From Gammaproteobacteria bacterium (GTDB taxonomy: Bacteria; Pseudomonadota; Gammaproteobacteria; S012-40): DNA of 64,000 nt. The DNA lies in contig JAOUMY010000008.1 of NCBI GenBank assembly GCA_029881255.1, forward strand, positions 62,001 to 126,000, in the 5' to 3' direction. Below, piece by piece: positions 27,086 through 36,534 of the stretch; the first letter of the stretch is position 1, and every line of letters starts with the position of its first letter. The notes under the pieces were generated by a model. The model had not been told where the DNA came from and made no database searches. It worked only from the letters and a program-made list of their open reading frames with translations. The translations under genes and the position numbers were made by a program.

Positions 27086-30000
27086 GTGATGAATAATATA
27101 ACGTCTATCGCCATTCCACTGCCGCCTAGGTGTAAAAAACCGCCAATACAGGCACTCTCGCGGCCGGAACCGGTACTTATTAATCTTTTAGATGGTAAGT
27201 CGCTGACAGGCGAGCTGGTTTCCTACAATGACATGTCTGACTTTATTGAAGTCAAACCAGTTAACGATGGGCCATCCCATAAAATCCCTTTTAGCGCCAT
27301 AAAAAATATGCAGTTACTCAACTCTCGATATTTTGAGAGTGAGGACGAAAACGAAAATGTTGGTAGCAATAGTCTTAAAACCGAATATGTGCTGGAATAC
27401 ATCGACGGTACCAGCGATATGGGTGAAACCTTAGGTTATATAAGTGATCACCAAGGAATACACCTGTTTGTTGCCCAGGCATTTAATAGTTACAAACATC
27501 TCTTTATTTCTTCAAATGCGCTAAGTCGCAAGAAGATACTTGGAGCGGTGGAAATTCCGCCGCCTTCTACCCGGGTTGTTTCCCCTGTAGCAAAAACACA
27601 TCAAATTGACGAACTCCCCCCTGTGTCTCGTGAAACATCGATTCCTAGCGAATTGATTGATGAAGAAGCTGTAACAGAGATTCAGGCAATGTCTGATTTT
27701 GAAGCTATACTACCTTCGTCAACAGACAGCTCTGGAGAACCAGAACCGAGAGATTCCTTCGAACCGTTACCGACTTCGGCAGTGTCGGACTTCCAGTCTG
27801 TGCCACCACAGTTTGAAACAATTGACGAGTTCGACTCGCCAGACCTGCACGCCACTCCAGCACAACCGGAGCAAACACTATTCGATGAGAAACCTGGAGT
27901 CGATGTTCAGGCACCATCAAAACCTAGTACTCCAGCCCCTCCTGTACAAACGATAACGCCTGCTCCGTTGCTTAACGACGAGCAGAGAACTTTAGACAAT
28001 GATATTGAACAGATTGCGATACCATACCAGGCAGCCGAGCATGAGCCAGTTGACCACACACCGGCGGTAGAAGAGTTTGCGCCAGATGCACAATCTATTG
28101 AAAATGCGATAACTGATCGAAATTCCGGGGAAATCAAAAAGCCAGTTGCACCAACCACTCGCAATCGCGCAGTTTTTATCCCGGCCGAAGATTCAGTTCC
28201 TTTTGAAGATGCTATACCAGGCAATCAAGCACGGCCGACAAAAAAACCGCAGCAACAAAAACAGGAAAAGAAGCTCAGCGAGATCCTACAAGATAGAGCG
28301 ATAGAATCCGTTCGCAAACTCGAAGAAGTGCTAAACAATCAAGCTGAACGCCCAAGCATGCGTTTAGGCGAAGCGCTAATCCAGGACGGCATCATTACAG
28401 AACATCAATTGCTTGAAGCGTTGGAACTTCAGAAAGAAGACCGAAGCAAGCCCATTGGTGAAATTCTGAAAGAAATGGGCGCTGTTTCTGATATTGAAAT
28501 CCGCAAAACACTGGCGAGTAAACTTGGGATACCGTTTATCAATCTACGCAAGTTTGATATCGATCCGAAAGCGGTGGAACTGGTACCGCTCAAAATGGCG
28601 CGCAAGCATAAAATCATGCCGACTTGCATGTTCGATAATAAACTCATCATTGCTATCGACAACCCCATGAATCGCGCACCGGTGGATGATATACGTTTTC
28701 ATACCAAAATGTTCGTCGAACCCGTAATGGCAATGGAAGAGGACGTGGAATGGGCCTTAAATCACTACTACGGTTCCCACATCGAGTCACTCGCGGAAGA
28801 GTTGACTCTCGTCGACAATCACGCTCTCGAATCTGATGATTCACTTGAGTCCGAAGTAACCGAATCGGACAACACTCTGGTAAAACTGGTCAACAAAATG
28901 ATTATGGATGCGTATGACATGAAGGCATCTGATATTCATGTGGAACCAGGAAGCGGACGCAAGAACACGCTGATTCGTTTCCGCAAGGACGGTACCTTAC
29001 AGCCTTATGTCGAATTGCCAGCGACATATCGAAATGCACTGGTGTCACGTATAAAAATCATGTGTGATCTCGACATTTCCGAACGTCGTAAACCCCAAGA
29101 CGGGAAGATCGAATTTCGTAAGTTCGGACCACTCAATATTGAACTACGCGTTGCCACACTGCCAACATCAGGCAATGTCGAGGACGTTGTCCTCCGTGTA
29201 CTCGCACATGGTGAACCGCTGCCTTTGGAAAACATGCGCTTCAACCAACGCAACCTGGAATTAATACGCAAGTTAACTGACAAGCCATATGGACTGTTTC
29301 TGGTTTGCGGCCCAACCGGTTCAGGTAAAACCACTACCTTGCACTCGGTACTCAAGCGTATCAATACTGGTGACCGAAAAATTTGGACCGCTGAAGACCC
29401 TGTGGAAATCACACAATCAGGCTTGCGTCAGGTGCAAGTAAATACAAAAATCAATCTCACTTTTGCAACTGCAATGAGGGCTTTCCTGCGTGCCGACCCC
29501 GATGTAATCATGGTGGGTGAGATGCGTGACAAAGAAACAACCAGTATCGGTGTCGAGGCCTCCCTAACCGGTCACCTGGTATTCTCTACCTTGCATACTA
29601 ACAGTGCGCCTGAAAGTATCGTGCGTTTGTTAGACATGGGCATGGATCCGTTCAATTTCGCTGACGCATTACTCGGCATACTTGCTCAGCGACTTGCCAA
29701 GACCTATTGTAGTGCCTGTAAAACCTCATATATCGCCGACGAACACGAGTTGCGCGAACTCATCAAGGAATACCTATCCGAATTCCCTGAACTTCTCGGC
29801 AGTTCAGTTAAAATGGATGAGCTTCTAGAGTCCTGGCGCAATGAATACGGCGACGTCAATGGCGACATCCATCTATATGAGGCACACGGCTGTGAAGAAT
29901 GTGGCAATACCGGCCTAAGCGGACGTATTGCCTTACACGAATTACTCGTTGCCTCGGATAGAATAAAATTACTTATCCAGGACCGAGGCAAAGTTGCAGA

Positions 30001-30115
30001 GATTCTTGCCGTTGCCCTAAACGAAGGTATGCTCACCTTGAAACAGGACGGCATCCTTAAAGTGCTTCAGGGCTTTACAAACATCCATCAGGTACACGCG
30101 GTTTGTATTAAATAA
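27086..30115 (+). CDS. PilB/GspE-family assembly ATPase with a long N-terminal extension
   Basis: Hexameric ATPases of this family power pilus or type II secretion pseudopilus assembly from the inner membrane. The 1009-residue product is about 400 longer than usual. Residues 30-150 hold two similar beta-rich segments (LLDGKSLTGELVSYND and YIDGTSDMGETLGYISD), followed by a Pro/Glu-rich linker to about 400. Then come the MshEN-type domain (420-520), Walker A CGPTGSGKTTTLHS near 745, Walker B MVGEMRDKETT, and the zinc-binding CxxC pairs near 875 and 936 (CSACK, CEECGNTG). No other pilus genes are nearby. The annotated start is GTG/ATG right after an in-frame TGA; see findings. Confidence 0.9.
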   Translation: MMNNITSIAIPLPPRCKKPPIQALSRPEPVLINLLDGKSLTGELVSYNDMSDFIEVKPVNDGPSHKIPFSAIKNMQLLNSRYFESEDENENVGSNSLKTEYVLEYIDGTSDMGETLGYISDHQGIHLFVAQAFNSYKHLFISSNALSRKKILGAVEIPPPSTRVVSPVAKTHQIDELPPVSRETSIPSELIDEEAVTEIQAMSDFEAILPSSTDSSGEPEPRDSFEPLPTSAVSDFQSVPPQFETIDEFDSPDLHATPAQPEQTLFDEKPGVDVQAPSKPSTPAPPVQTITPAPLLNDEQRTLDNDIEQIAIPYQAAEHEPVDHTPAVEEFAPDAQSIENAITDRNSGEIKKPVAPTTRNRAVFIPAEDSVPFEDAIPGNQARPTKKPQQQKQEKKLSEILQDRAIESVRKLEEVLNNQAERPSMRLGEALIQDGIITEHQLLEALELQKEDRSKPIGEILKEMGAVSDIEIRKTLASKLGIPFINLRKFDIDPKAVELVPLKMARKHKIMPTCMFDNKLIIAIDNPMNRAPVDDIRFHTKMFVEPVMAMEEDVEWALNHYYGSHIESLAEELTLVDNHALESDDSLESEVTESDNTLVKLVNKMIMDAYDMKASDIHVEPGSGRKNTLIRFRKDGTLQPYVELPATYRNALVSRIKIMCDLDISERRKPQDGKIEFRKFGPLNIELRVATLPTSGNVEDVVLRVLAHGEPLPLENMRFNQRNLELIRKLTDKPYGLFLVCGPTGSGKTTTLHSVLKRINTGDRKIWTAEDPVEITQSGLRQVQVNTKINLTFATAMRAFLRADPDVIMVGEMRDKETTSIGVEASLTGHLVFSTLHTNSAPESIVRLLDMGMDPFNFADALLGILAQRLAKTYCSACKTSYIADEHELRELIKEYLSEFPELLGSSVKMDELLESWRNEYGDVNGDIHLYEAHGCEECGNTGLSGRIALHELLVASDRIKLLIQDRGKVAEILAVALNEGMLTLKQDGILKVLQGFTNIHQVHAVCIK

Positions 30116-30152
30116 TCCTAAGCTTGCCTTTTTGCTTACATAAAGCCATTTT

Positions 30153-30806
30153 CTATTTACGCGTCATCAACCAGATTCTTTCCTTCAATTGACTCAGTCC
30201 CCGTTCACGAAACTGCGGATTAAGTGCAAGAATATCACTCTCTTCCAGACACTCGAGATCAAACGTTGACTGATACAATTCCATGACTTCGTCTTTATGG
30301 ACAGCGAAAGGTGGCCCGTTCATTTCTTCTTGTGGATATTCCATTGTGACCAGCAATACTTTGCTCTTAGATGGTAATAAAGATGCCAAATGCTTTGCGT
30401 ATTGCTGACGCATAGAAGGTGGCAACGCTATAAGCGAAGCTCGATCAAACACTGTAACGATACCTTCGATGTCGCTAGCTTGAAGACTAAAAAAGTCTCC
30501 ACACCACAATGAAAACGCGCCACTATCGTAGCGAATAAAGTTACCCTTTTCCGTTTTCTCTACGGCAAGCTTGTTCTCTGAAAAGAATGCCTCTACTGCC
30601 AATTGACTTATTTCTACGCCAGTCACTTTACAGCCCTGCTCTGCAAGCCATAGCATATCCTTACTCTTGCCACACAAAGTGACCAGGACTCGTTTGACAT
30701 CGCTGCCCAATTTCGGCCAATGTCTGGTCAGATATTCGTTGACTTGCTGCTGGTGGAAACCGATTTGCCCCTCCTGCCAACGCTGTATCCAGAACTCACG
30801 TTCCAT
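30153..30806 (-). CDS. tpm: Thiopurine S-methyltransferase family
   Basis: TPMT-family enzymes transfer a methyl group from SAM to thiopurines and, in bacteria, to tellurite and selenium compounds. The N-terminus EFWIQRWQEGQIGFHQQ is the family signature, followed by the SAM site VLVTLCGKSKDMLWLAEQG and VTGVEISQLAVEAF, and GDFFSLQ. The 217-residue length is exact for the bacterial form. It converges with the PilB-like gene across a 37-base gap and stands alone. Confidence 0.95.
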   Translation of the reverse strand: MEREFWIQRWQEGQIGFHQQQVNEYLTRHWPKLGSDVKRVLVTLCGKSKDMLWLAEQGCKVTGVEISQLAVEAFFSENKLAVEKTEKGNFIRYDSGAFSLWCGDFFSLQASDIEGIVTVFDRASLIALPPSMRQQYAKHLASLLPSKSKVLLVTMEYPQEEMNGPPFAVHKDEVMELYQSTFDLECLEESDILALNPQFRERGLSQLKERIWLMTRK

Positions 30807-30906
30807 AGTTCACCTCTCCATCTGTAGGAATATTAAAAATAAAAACGAATGACTGTTCTTTTGCCATGTACCAACCGCTATACTTTTGCTAGCACATGAT
30901 GATGAT

Positions 30907-31662
30907 ATGAAAAATTCGCTCTATTATACGATATCTCCGCTTCTTCTGTTCCTGACATGGGAAATATTGTCCCGTACAGGCATGCTGGATATTCGTTTTT
31001 TTCCGCCCCCGTCTTCTATCCTGTATCACTTGTTCACTGAAAGCCCAGACGAAGGAATTTTTCGAGATATCGTCGCCAGTCTAACCCGAATCTTCTGGGG
31101 CTATCTTCTCGGTTGCTTGCTCGGCGCCGGGGTCGGAATAATCATGGGTCTGTCCCCATTTTCCTTTCGTCTGATTTACCCCGTCGTGGCAATGCTTTAT
31201 CCCTTGCCAAAAATTGCGATTCTACCGTTGATCATGCTGGTATTCGGAATCGGCGATTTGTCTAAAATCGTTGTAGTCGCGATTGGCAGCTTTTTTTTGG
31301 TATTAATGAGTACTCTCAACGGCGTTAGAAATCTATCGCCCGTCTACTTCGATATTGCCCAAATACATTCCGTGGGCCTGCGCTCCAGAGTCTGGCATAT
31401 CGTCCTACCAGGTAGTCTGCCTTCAATTTTTACTGGCCTGAAACTAGCCATAGGCTACAGTCTTGTCATCGTCGTTGCCGCAGAATTTTCGGGGGCTAAC
31501 GAGGGAATTGGTTATTTGATCTGGCAGTCCTGGGAGACCTTCAGCATTAAGTCCATGTACGCCGGTATTTTTGTCATTGGATTTTTTGGCATCATGTTCG
31601 CCTATCTACTGGATTCCCTGGAAAACCGCTTGGTAACCTGGAAACCTTCGTCCTATCGTTAG
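30907..31662 (+). CDS. ABC transporter permease (SsuC/TauC/NrtB type)
   Basis: An inner-membrane permease with six helices and the BPD_transp_1 loop EAA-like motif (DIAQIHSVGLRSRVWHIVLPGSLPSIFTG near residue 155-185, here described by its ends). FFPPPSSI near residue 32 is common in nitrate, sulfonate and taurine permeases. I use the ATG at 30907; an upstream TTG at 30886 is possible. No ATPase or binding protein lies next to it, so it is an orphan that must pair with partners elsewhere or be a remnant. A truncated NasT-like gene downstream hints at a former nitrogen-uptake locus. Confidence 0.88.
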   Translation: MKNSLYYTISPLLLFLTWEILSRTGMLDIRFFPPPSSILYHLFTESPDEGIFRDIVASLTRIFWGYLLGCLLGAGVGIIMGLSPFSFRLIYPVVAMLYPLPKIAILPLIMLVFGIGDLSKIVVVAIGSFFLVLMSTLNGVRNLSPVYFDIAQIHSVGLRSRVWHIVLPGSLPSIFTGLKLAIGYSLVIVVAAEFSGANEGIGYLIWQSWETFSIKSMYAGIFVIGFFGIMFAYLLDSLENRLVTWKPSSYR

Positions 31663-31782
31663 CCGATCCACTCCACTCAGTCTATTTCTTCTTATAACGA
31701 GTCGAACTTCGCTTCATCGGGATTTAAAACACCACCCCTACAATGCGCCGCAAGTTAATTGGCAGTCCCCTGGAATACTGAG

Positions 31783-31983
31783 ATGGTTAAAGAACGCGTT
31801 CTGGTTTTCAATGACAATAGCGAACGTATTGCGTTGTTAAGCGACAGTCTATCCGGGATGGGATATGAAGTTGTTGTACTGGACTGTCTCAACGGTTTAG
31901 AAATGCAGAGACAGATTTATCTTTATCATCCTGACTACATCGTTATGGATGACGATGAACTCATCGCCCTTCGACGCCATTAA
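31783..31983 (+). CDS. Truncated NasT/AmiR-like receiver fragment
   Basis: The 66-residue product (ATG at 31783) reads like the first half of the receiver domain of ANTAR regulators such as NasT: RVLVFNDNSERIALLSD, then GYEVVVLDC, then HPDYIVMDDDEL with the phosphoacceptor-strand Asp. It stops at a TAA after LRRH, well before the remaining receiver strands and the RNA-binding ANTAR domain. No continuation was seen in the following 200 bases. It may be a decayed gene or a very small protein. An upstream in-frame ATG at 31759 is also possible. Confidence 0.5.
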   Translation: MVKERVLVFNDNSERIALLSDSLSGMGYEVVVLDCLNGLEMQRQIYLYHPDYIVMDDDELIALRRH

Positions 31984-32054
31984 ACGGCAATTTCTGGTTT
32001 TATTCTAAATACTCCTCTTTTGTTCTTGATTATGTAAGGTTTTGGCGTTATTGT

Positions 32055-32090
32055 GCCCGTAGAGTACCTAGTACGTTCGGGCTAGTTTTT
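32055..32090 (+). terminator. Rho-independent terminator
   Basis: GCCCG (32055-32059) pairs with CGGGC (32078-32082), with a self-complementary GTAC pair inside the loop, and the stem is followed by TAGTTTTT. It lies about 70 bases after the truncated receiver gene and before slyD, so it would end transcription from the permease side. Confidence 0.6.
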
Positions 32091-32191
32091 CAGTGGTCGT
32101 AGGTTCATATCAATTTTGTGAATACTCGATCCATGATGTGTTGCCGTATTGCCAAGTAGGCAGTTGAAATTTATTTGGGAAGGTACCGTTT

Positions 32192-32671
32192 ATGATCAAT
32201 GACGGAAAAGTCGTTTCAATACACTACACCCTCAAAGATGATGAGGGGAATATCTTAGACTCGTCGGAAGGCAAATCTCCGCTCGACTATCTACACGGGG
32301 CCAGCAATATCATTTCTGGACTCGAAGATGCGTTGCTAGGTAAAGCTGTTGGCGAAAAAGTCAGTGTGCGTATCGCGCCAGAAGACGCCTATGGCATGAC
32401 GGACGACGGAAAAAAACAAGTCGTTTCCCGTGAAATGTTTGGAGACCATGCCGTTGAGGTAGGACAGCAGTTTCACGCAGCGGATCCGGAAGGAAATAGC
32501 ATTGTGGTCACTGTCACACACATTGACAAAGACGAAATTACCGTCGATGGCAATCACCCACTGGCCGGTATGCATCTCACCTTTGATGTCGAGATTGTCA
32601 ATATACGTGATGCCAGTGAAGACGAGAAATCTCACGGGCACGCTCATGGCCCAGGTGGACACCACCACTAA
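32192..32671 (+). CDS. slyD: FKBP-type peptidyl-prolyl isomerase SlyD
   Basis: SlyD is a cytoplasmic prolyl isomerase and chaperone with an inserted-in-flap domain, often involved in nickel handling. The 159 residues show VVSIHYTLKDDEGNILDSS, SPLDYLHGASNIISGLEDAL, APEDAYG, the IF domain around residues 75-120, and NHPLAGMHLTFDVEI. The C-terminal tail HGHAHGPGGHHH is a short metal-binding His-rich end. The gene follows a terminator and has its own SD (GGGAAGG). Confidence 0.95.
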   Translation: MINDGKVVSIHYTLKDDEGNILDSSEGKSPLDYLHGASNIISGLEDALLGKAVGEKVSVRIAPEDAYGMTDDGKKQVVSREMFGDHAVEVGQQFHAADPEGNSIVVTVTHIDKDEITVDGNHPLAGMHLTFDVEIVNIRDASEDEKSHGHAHGPGGHHH

Positions 32672-32813
32672 ACGTAGTTTGTAAGATGTTAGTCGAAAAC
32701 CGGGGGAATTCCCGGTTTTGGCACATGTGTTTCCTTCACTGACCTCACCTCTACTGGAAAAGTCCGTGGTCTCTTGTATACTCAAATCACATGGGTTACA
32801 GATCGGATTACTG

Positions 32814-33872
32814 ATGAAGCAATTAATAACTCTTCTTTGTTTTCTTACGATTATTTTCGGTAGTACGTCGTTTTCCTACGCCGAGACCGAAAAAGGAAAA
32901 TTTTTTGGCGCCAAAGAAACCGAATATCCTAGCTGGTTTAAAAACAGTTTTCTTGATTTAAAGGAAGACGTTGCCGAAGCTGCGCAAGAAGGAAAACGCC
33001 TTCTAATCTTCTTTCATCAAGATGGTTGTCCCTATTGCAATGCATTAGTCGATCGCAACCTGGCGCAAAAAGACATTCAGGAAAAAGTCCGCAAACATTT
33101 TGACGTTGTTTCAATCAATATGTGGGGAGATCGTGAAGTAATAGACTTTGATGGCACTACCTATTCAGAAAAAACCTTCGCCGCCAAAATGCGTGTTCAG
33201 TTCACCCCCACTCTGGTCTTTTTCAATGAGTCACAAGAAGTGGTTCTTCGTCTCAACGGATATCGATCGCCTGACCGGTTTACCCATGATCTGGACTATG
33301 TGGCCCTGAAGAAAGAAAAAGAATTCAGCTATCGGGACTACATAAAAGCCAACTTCAAAGAAAATAGTTCATCGAAGAAGCTTCACAGTGAGAACTTTTT
33401 CAGCGCCAACTTCGACTTGACGCGTAAAGGAAAGAAGCCGGTAGCCGTGTTTTTCGAACAAAAAGATTGTCCAAATTGCGATATCTTGCATACGAAGGTG
33501 CTGCCCGACAAAACCACGCAGGACATAATAGCCAAGTTCGATGTTGTTCAATTGGATATGTGGAGTACCACGCCAGTCACAACACCAAAAGGAAAGAAAA
33601 CAACCGCAAAAACTTGGGCAAAAGAAATTAACATACAATTTGCACCGTCTATCGTTATATTTAACGAGCTTGGCGAAGAGATTATTCGATCCGAGGCTTT
33701 CTTCAAGAATTTTCACACTCAGAGTATTTTTGATTATGTGCTAAGCGGCGCGTATAAGAAAGAACCTAGCTTTCAGCGATATCTGAGTGAGCGGGCTGAA
33801 CATTTGCGTGAGAGTGGTAAAAACGTGGACATCTGGCGCTTTGCCGACGAAGCTCCCGGAGAACGTAAATAA
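32814..33872 (+). CDS. Exported tandem thioredoxin-like protein (SoxW-like)
   Basis: The product has a signal peptide (LITLLCFLTIIFGSTSFSYA) and two thioredoxin-like domains in tandem. Domain one has the active site GCPYCNALV near residue 72, domain two DCPNCDIL near 218. Each is followed by the same pattern: a WGDR or WSTT loop, then QFTPTLVFFNE and QFAPSIVIFNE with the cis-Pro. This is a duplication of the SoxW/thioredoxin_2 type domain. A periplasmic disulfide reductase role, perhaps in cytochrome c haem-site reduction, is inferred from the window's cytochrome content. I chose the ATG at 32814 because it begins the signal peptide. Confidence 0.85.
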   Translation: MKQLITLLCFLTIIFGSTSFSYAETEKGKFFGAKETEYPSWFKNSFLDLKEDVAEAAQEGKRLLIFFHQDGCPYCNALVDRNLAQKDIQEKVRKHFDVVSINMWGDREVIDFDGTTYSEKTFAAKMRVQFTPTLVFFNESQEVVLRLNGYRSPDRFTHDLDYVALKKEKEFSYRDYIKANFKENSSSKKLHSENFFSANFDLTRKGKKPVAVFFEQKDCPNCDILHTKVLPDKTTQDIIAKFDVVQLDMWSTTPVTTPKGKKTTAKTWAKEINIQFAPSIVIFNELGEEIIRSEAFFKNFHTQSIFDYVLSGAYKKEPSFQRYLSERAEHLRESGKNVDIWRFADEAPGERK

Positions 33873-33887
33873 GGTAACGCAATACTC

Positions 33888-34109
33888 TTATTCCTGGTCA
33901 TCGCGGTACAGATGCTCTACAAGTTGGAAACGTAAACGCTGATTGCGGCGATAAATCACCACTAGATTGATAAGACTCAAGACACCCTTGGCGGCGAATA
34001 ATGCTGCCAGGGCAATATACCCTCCTAACATTGAAACCACGGTCGCCAAGGCCATAAACAGCATATCTGCGATTCGAGACAGCATCCAGTCTGTACTGAG
34101 TTTCAGCAT
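33888..34109 (-). CDS. Small membrane protein, unknown
   Basis: A 73-residue protein with two hydrophobic segments (about residues 12-29 and 31-50) and a basic C-terminal tail RRNQRLRFQLVEHL. I recognise no family. The start has an SD-like GGGGAGG upstream, which supports it as real. It converges with the tandem thioredoxin gene across a 15-base gap. Confidence 0.55.
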   Translation of the reverse strand: MLKLSTDWMLSRIADMLFMALATVVSMLGGYIALAALFAAKGVLSLINLVVIYRRNQRLRFQLVEHLYRDDQE

Positions 34110-34308
34110 TCTACCTCCCCAACAAGGTTGACTTCTCCTTTCCTTATCGGAGTCTGGCGACCATTGATTAGGCCCAAAAAGGAGTTTAGAACGGGTTTAG
34201 TGGCGGAGCTGCGGGCTAGATCACACTTATACAAATAGCAATAATTTATATCTGTGACGTTGATAAACCTGGATTTTTTGACTAAATAGCGACCGGTCGA
34301 CTTAGGTC

Positions 34309-34620
34309 TCAATTCTCAACAACTTCCTGCACAACCACCCATGGCGCAGCCACTACAGCCCAGAACAAATGGTGTGATGTGCTCCAGCGTCGCGCGTCCT
34401 CGTCGTCGGCGCGCCTGACTTTTCGTTCCTCTATCCATGCCTCTACTTTTGACTTGTCATCACGAACCATTATGGCTGCCACTTCGATAAGATCTAGATG
34501 GGCATCCACAAGAATTACTGCACCACGCGCAAAATGAGGAGCCAATTCACGCCATTCGAGTTTGCCGGTTTCTTTGTTCAGCTGCTGACGTAATTCGTCG
34601 TCTGTTAAATCTTCATTCAT
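34309..34620 (-). CDS. DUF2288 protein
   Basis: The 103 residues match the DUF2288 pattern throughout: LNKETGKLEWRELAPHFARGAVILVDAHLDLIEVA, described by its ends, then the D..KVEAWIEE stretch, and a C-terminal HHLFWAVVAAPWVVVQEVVE. It is a soluble small protein of unknown function that is common in gammaproteobacteria and cyanobacteria. It follows the small cytochrome gene by 14 bases and is probably cotranscribed with it. Confidence 0.85.
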   Translation of the reverse strand: MNEDLTDDELRQQLNKETGKLEWRELAPHFARGAVILVDAHLDLIEVAAIMVRDDKSKVEAWIEERKVRRADDEDARRWSTSHHLFWAVVAAPWVVVQEVVEN

Positions 34621-34634
34621 TTTGTCATACCGTC

Positions 34635-35003
34635 TCAGCGTTTCAGGCTCAGAATATATTCTACTAATTGTTCTATGTGTTCACTGGACACCCGTTTCTC
34701 GAGAGGCGGCATACCGTCTCCTCCTTTAAACGTTACATACTGCCCTTTGCTGCCTTCTTTAACACTCTTCACCAGCATCGCTTTGGCATCATCAAAAGAC
34801 GCATCTTTATAGCGTTCAGCAATCGCTTCCCAAGACGGACCGATAACGGTGGCACTGACGCGATGGCATTCCAGACAGCCATTCATATACGCCAGCTTAT
34901 ATAAGGAAGCATTGGTGTCTTGATTGATATCAGCGCCTTCACGCTTGAAATCGCAAGCAGCTAAACTGAAGAACAACATGAAAAGAACAAATACAACTCT
35001 CAT
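34635..35003 (-). CDS. Small cytochrome c lipoprotein
   Basis: The 122-residue protein has a lipoprotein signal (FMLFFSLAAC) and one CLECH haem motif near residue 43, with the axial Met in the loop GGDGMPP near 96. The pattern KLAYMNGCLECHRV, then VIGPSWEAIAERY, fits the cytochrome c551/c552 class I group. It would shuttle electrons near a membrane, for example to the dihaem peroxidase or a terminal oxidase. It starts 14 bases after asnS ends. Confidence 0.9.
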   Translation of the reverse strand: MRVVFVLFMLFFSLAACDFKREGADINQDTNASLYKLAYMNGCLECHRVSATVIGPSWEAIAERYKDASFDDAKAMLVKSVKEGSKGQYVTFKGGDGMPPLEKRVSSEHIEQLVEYILSLKR

Positions 35004-35017
35004 CTGAAATACCTAGT

Positions 35018-36412
35018 CTAAAACGGCGCGCTCTTCGGCACGCGCGGAAAAGGAATTACATCACGTACATTTTCCATACCAGTGATGTAGGCAATAAAAC
35101 GTTCGAAGCCAAGCCCAAACCCGGCGTGTGGAACTGTACCGTAACGACGCAAGTCTCGATACCACCACAAGTCGTCGCCAAGCCCCTGTGCCGCCATTTT
35201 TTCATCAAGCACATCCAGGCGCTCTTCGCGTTGGCTGCCGCCGATGATTTCACCGATACCCGGAACCAGCACGTCCATCGCTGCGCAAGTTTTGCCATCC
35301 TCATTTCGACGCATGTAAAAGGCTTTGATAGCTTCTGGATAATTCTGAATGATGACAGGACCTTTCACATGTTCCTCAGCGATAAAGCGTTCATGCTCGG
35401 ATTGTAGATCTTTGCCCCACTCGACCGGAAACTCAAACTTCTTACCCGATTTCTTGAGTAGATCAATCGCATCAGTGTAATCCATGCGCACGAAGGTGCT
35501 GTCTGCCATCTGCGTCAAACGATCAATCAAGCCTTTCGAAAGGTGCTGGTTAAAAAAGTCGATTTCCTGTTCGCACTCTATGAGCACGCTACGCACAACG
35601 CTTTTTAGAAAATCTTCGGCAAGGTCTGCATCGCCTTGCAAATCCGTAAACGCAACTTCGGGCTCAATCATCCAGAACTCAGCGAGATGACGACTGGTAT
35701 TGGAGTTTTCTGCACGAAACGTCGGCCCGAAAGTATAAACACGGGAGAGGGCCAGACAATAGGCTTCTACGTTGAGCTGACCGGACACCGTAAGATAGGA
35801 ACGATTACCAAAAAAATCATGCGTGTAATCAATGCCGTTTTCATTACGCGGCAAATTCATCATATCCAGCGTCGATACCTGAAACAACTCCCCTGCGCCT
35901 TCACAATCACTCGCTGTAATAATCGGCGTATGCACCCAGTGAAAATGTTGTTCACTCAAATAGCGATGCATAGCCTGGGCACTGTGATGACGAATTCGCG
36001 CGATGGCACCAAAGGCATTGGTGCGTGGTCGTAAATGGGCAATGGTGCGCAGATATTCAAAGGTATGGCGTTTCTTGGCAACCGGATAATGCTCTGGATC
36101 GTCGACCCAGCCATATATTGATATTTCACTTGCCTGAACTTCGACCGATTGTCCCTTGCCCTGGCTCGCTACGAGTTTACCTTTTACGTTAACACTGCAC
36201 CCGGTTTGCAGCTGTTGAATCTCGTTTTCATAATTCGCGAGCGAGCTATCCGCAATCACCTGGATACCACTAAAACTCGAACCATCGTGAAGATCAATAA
36301 AAGAAAATCCACCTTTCGAATCACGACGTGAGCGCACCCAACCGTTTAACTCCACGTCACTGTCGACGGAGAGCTTGCCCGACAAAATCTCTTTAATCAG
36401 ATGTCCATTCAT
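35018..36412 (-). CDS. asnS: Asparaginyl-tRNA synthetase
   Basis: AsnRS charges tRNA-Asn. The N-terminal OB-fold anticodon domain is visible ([20 protein letters not shown]) and the class II core has motif 2 [21 protein letters not shown] (ends given) and motif 3 [15 protein letters not shown]. The 464-residue length is usual. The gene lies between glnS and the small cytochrome; a 248-base gap with an inverted-repeat element separates it from glnS. Confidence 0.98.
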   Translation of the reverse strand: MNGHLIKEILSGKLSVDSDVELNGWVRSRRDSKGGFSFIDLHDGSSFSGIQVIADSSLANYENEIQQLQTGCSVNVKGKLVASQGKGQSVEVQASEISIYGWVDDPEHYPVAKKRHTFEYLRTIAHLRPRTNAFGAIARIRHHSAQAMHRYLSEQHFHWVHTPIITASDCEGAGELFQVSTLDMMNLPRNENGIDYTHDFFGNRSYLTVSGQLNVEAYCLALSRVYTFGPTFRAENSNTSRHLAEFWMIEPEVAFTDLQGDADLAEDFLKSVVRSVLIECEQEIDFFNQHLSKGLIDRLTQMADSTFVRMDYTDAIDLLKKSGKKFEFPVEWGKDLQSEHERFIAEEHVKGPVIIQNYPEAIKAFYMRRNEDGKTCAAMDVLVPGIGEIIGGSQREERLDVLDEKMAAQGLGDDLWWYRDLRRYGTVPHAGFGLGFERFIAYITGMENVRDVIPFPRVPKSAPF

Positions 36413-36534
36413 AAATGTATCGCCACCTTATTTCATCGCTTCATTGGATCTGACTAGCCTAGTGCTGGAGACGTATTGGTCTCGAGCTTTGGAGTAGTTG
36501 AAAGCAAATCAATCTGTAGTGTCTGGCACTGAGG

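Noticed and set aside
30886-31983. A complete nitrate-uptake operon
   Set aside because: Only a permease and half a regulator are present; no ATPase, binding protein or reductase is encoded here.
34103-34312. 69-residue open frame between two small genes
   Set aside because: No family pattern, composition unlike its neighbours, and overlap with the next small gene. The stretch is probably a plain gap of 200 bases.
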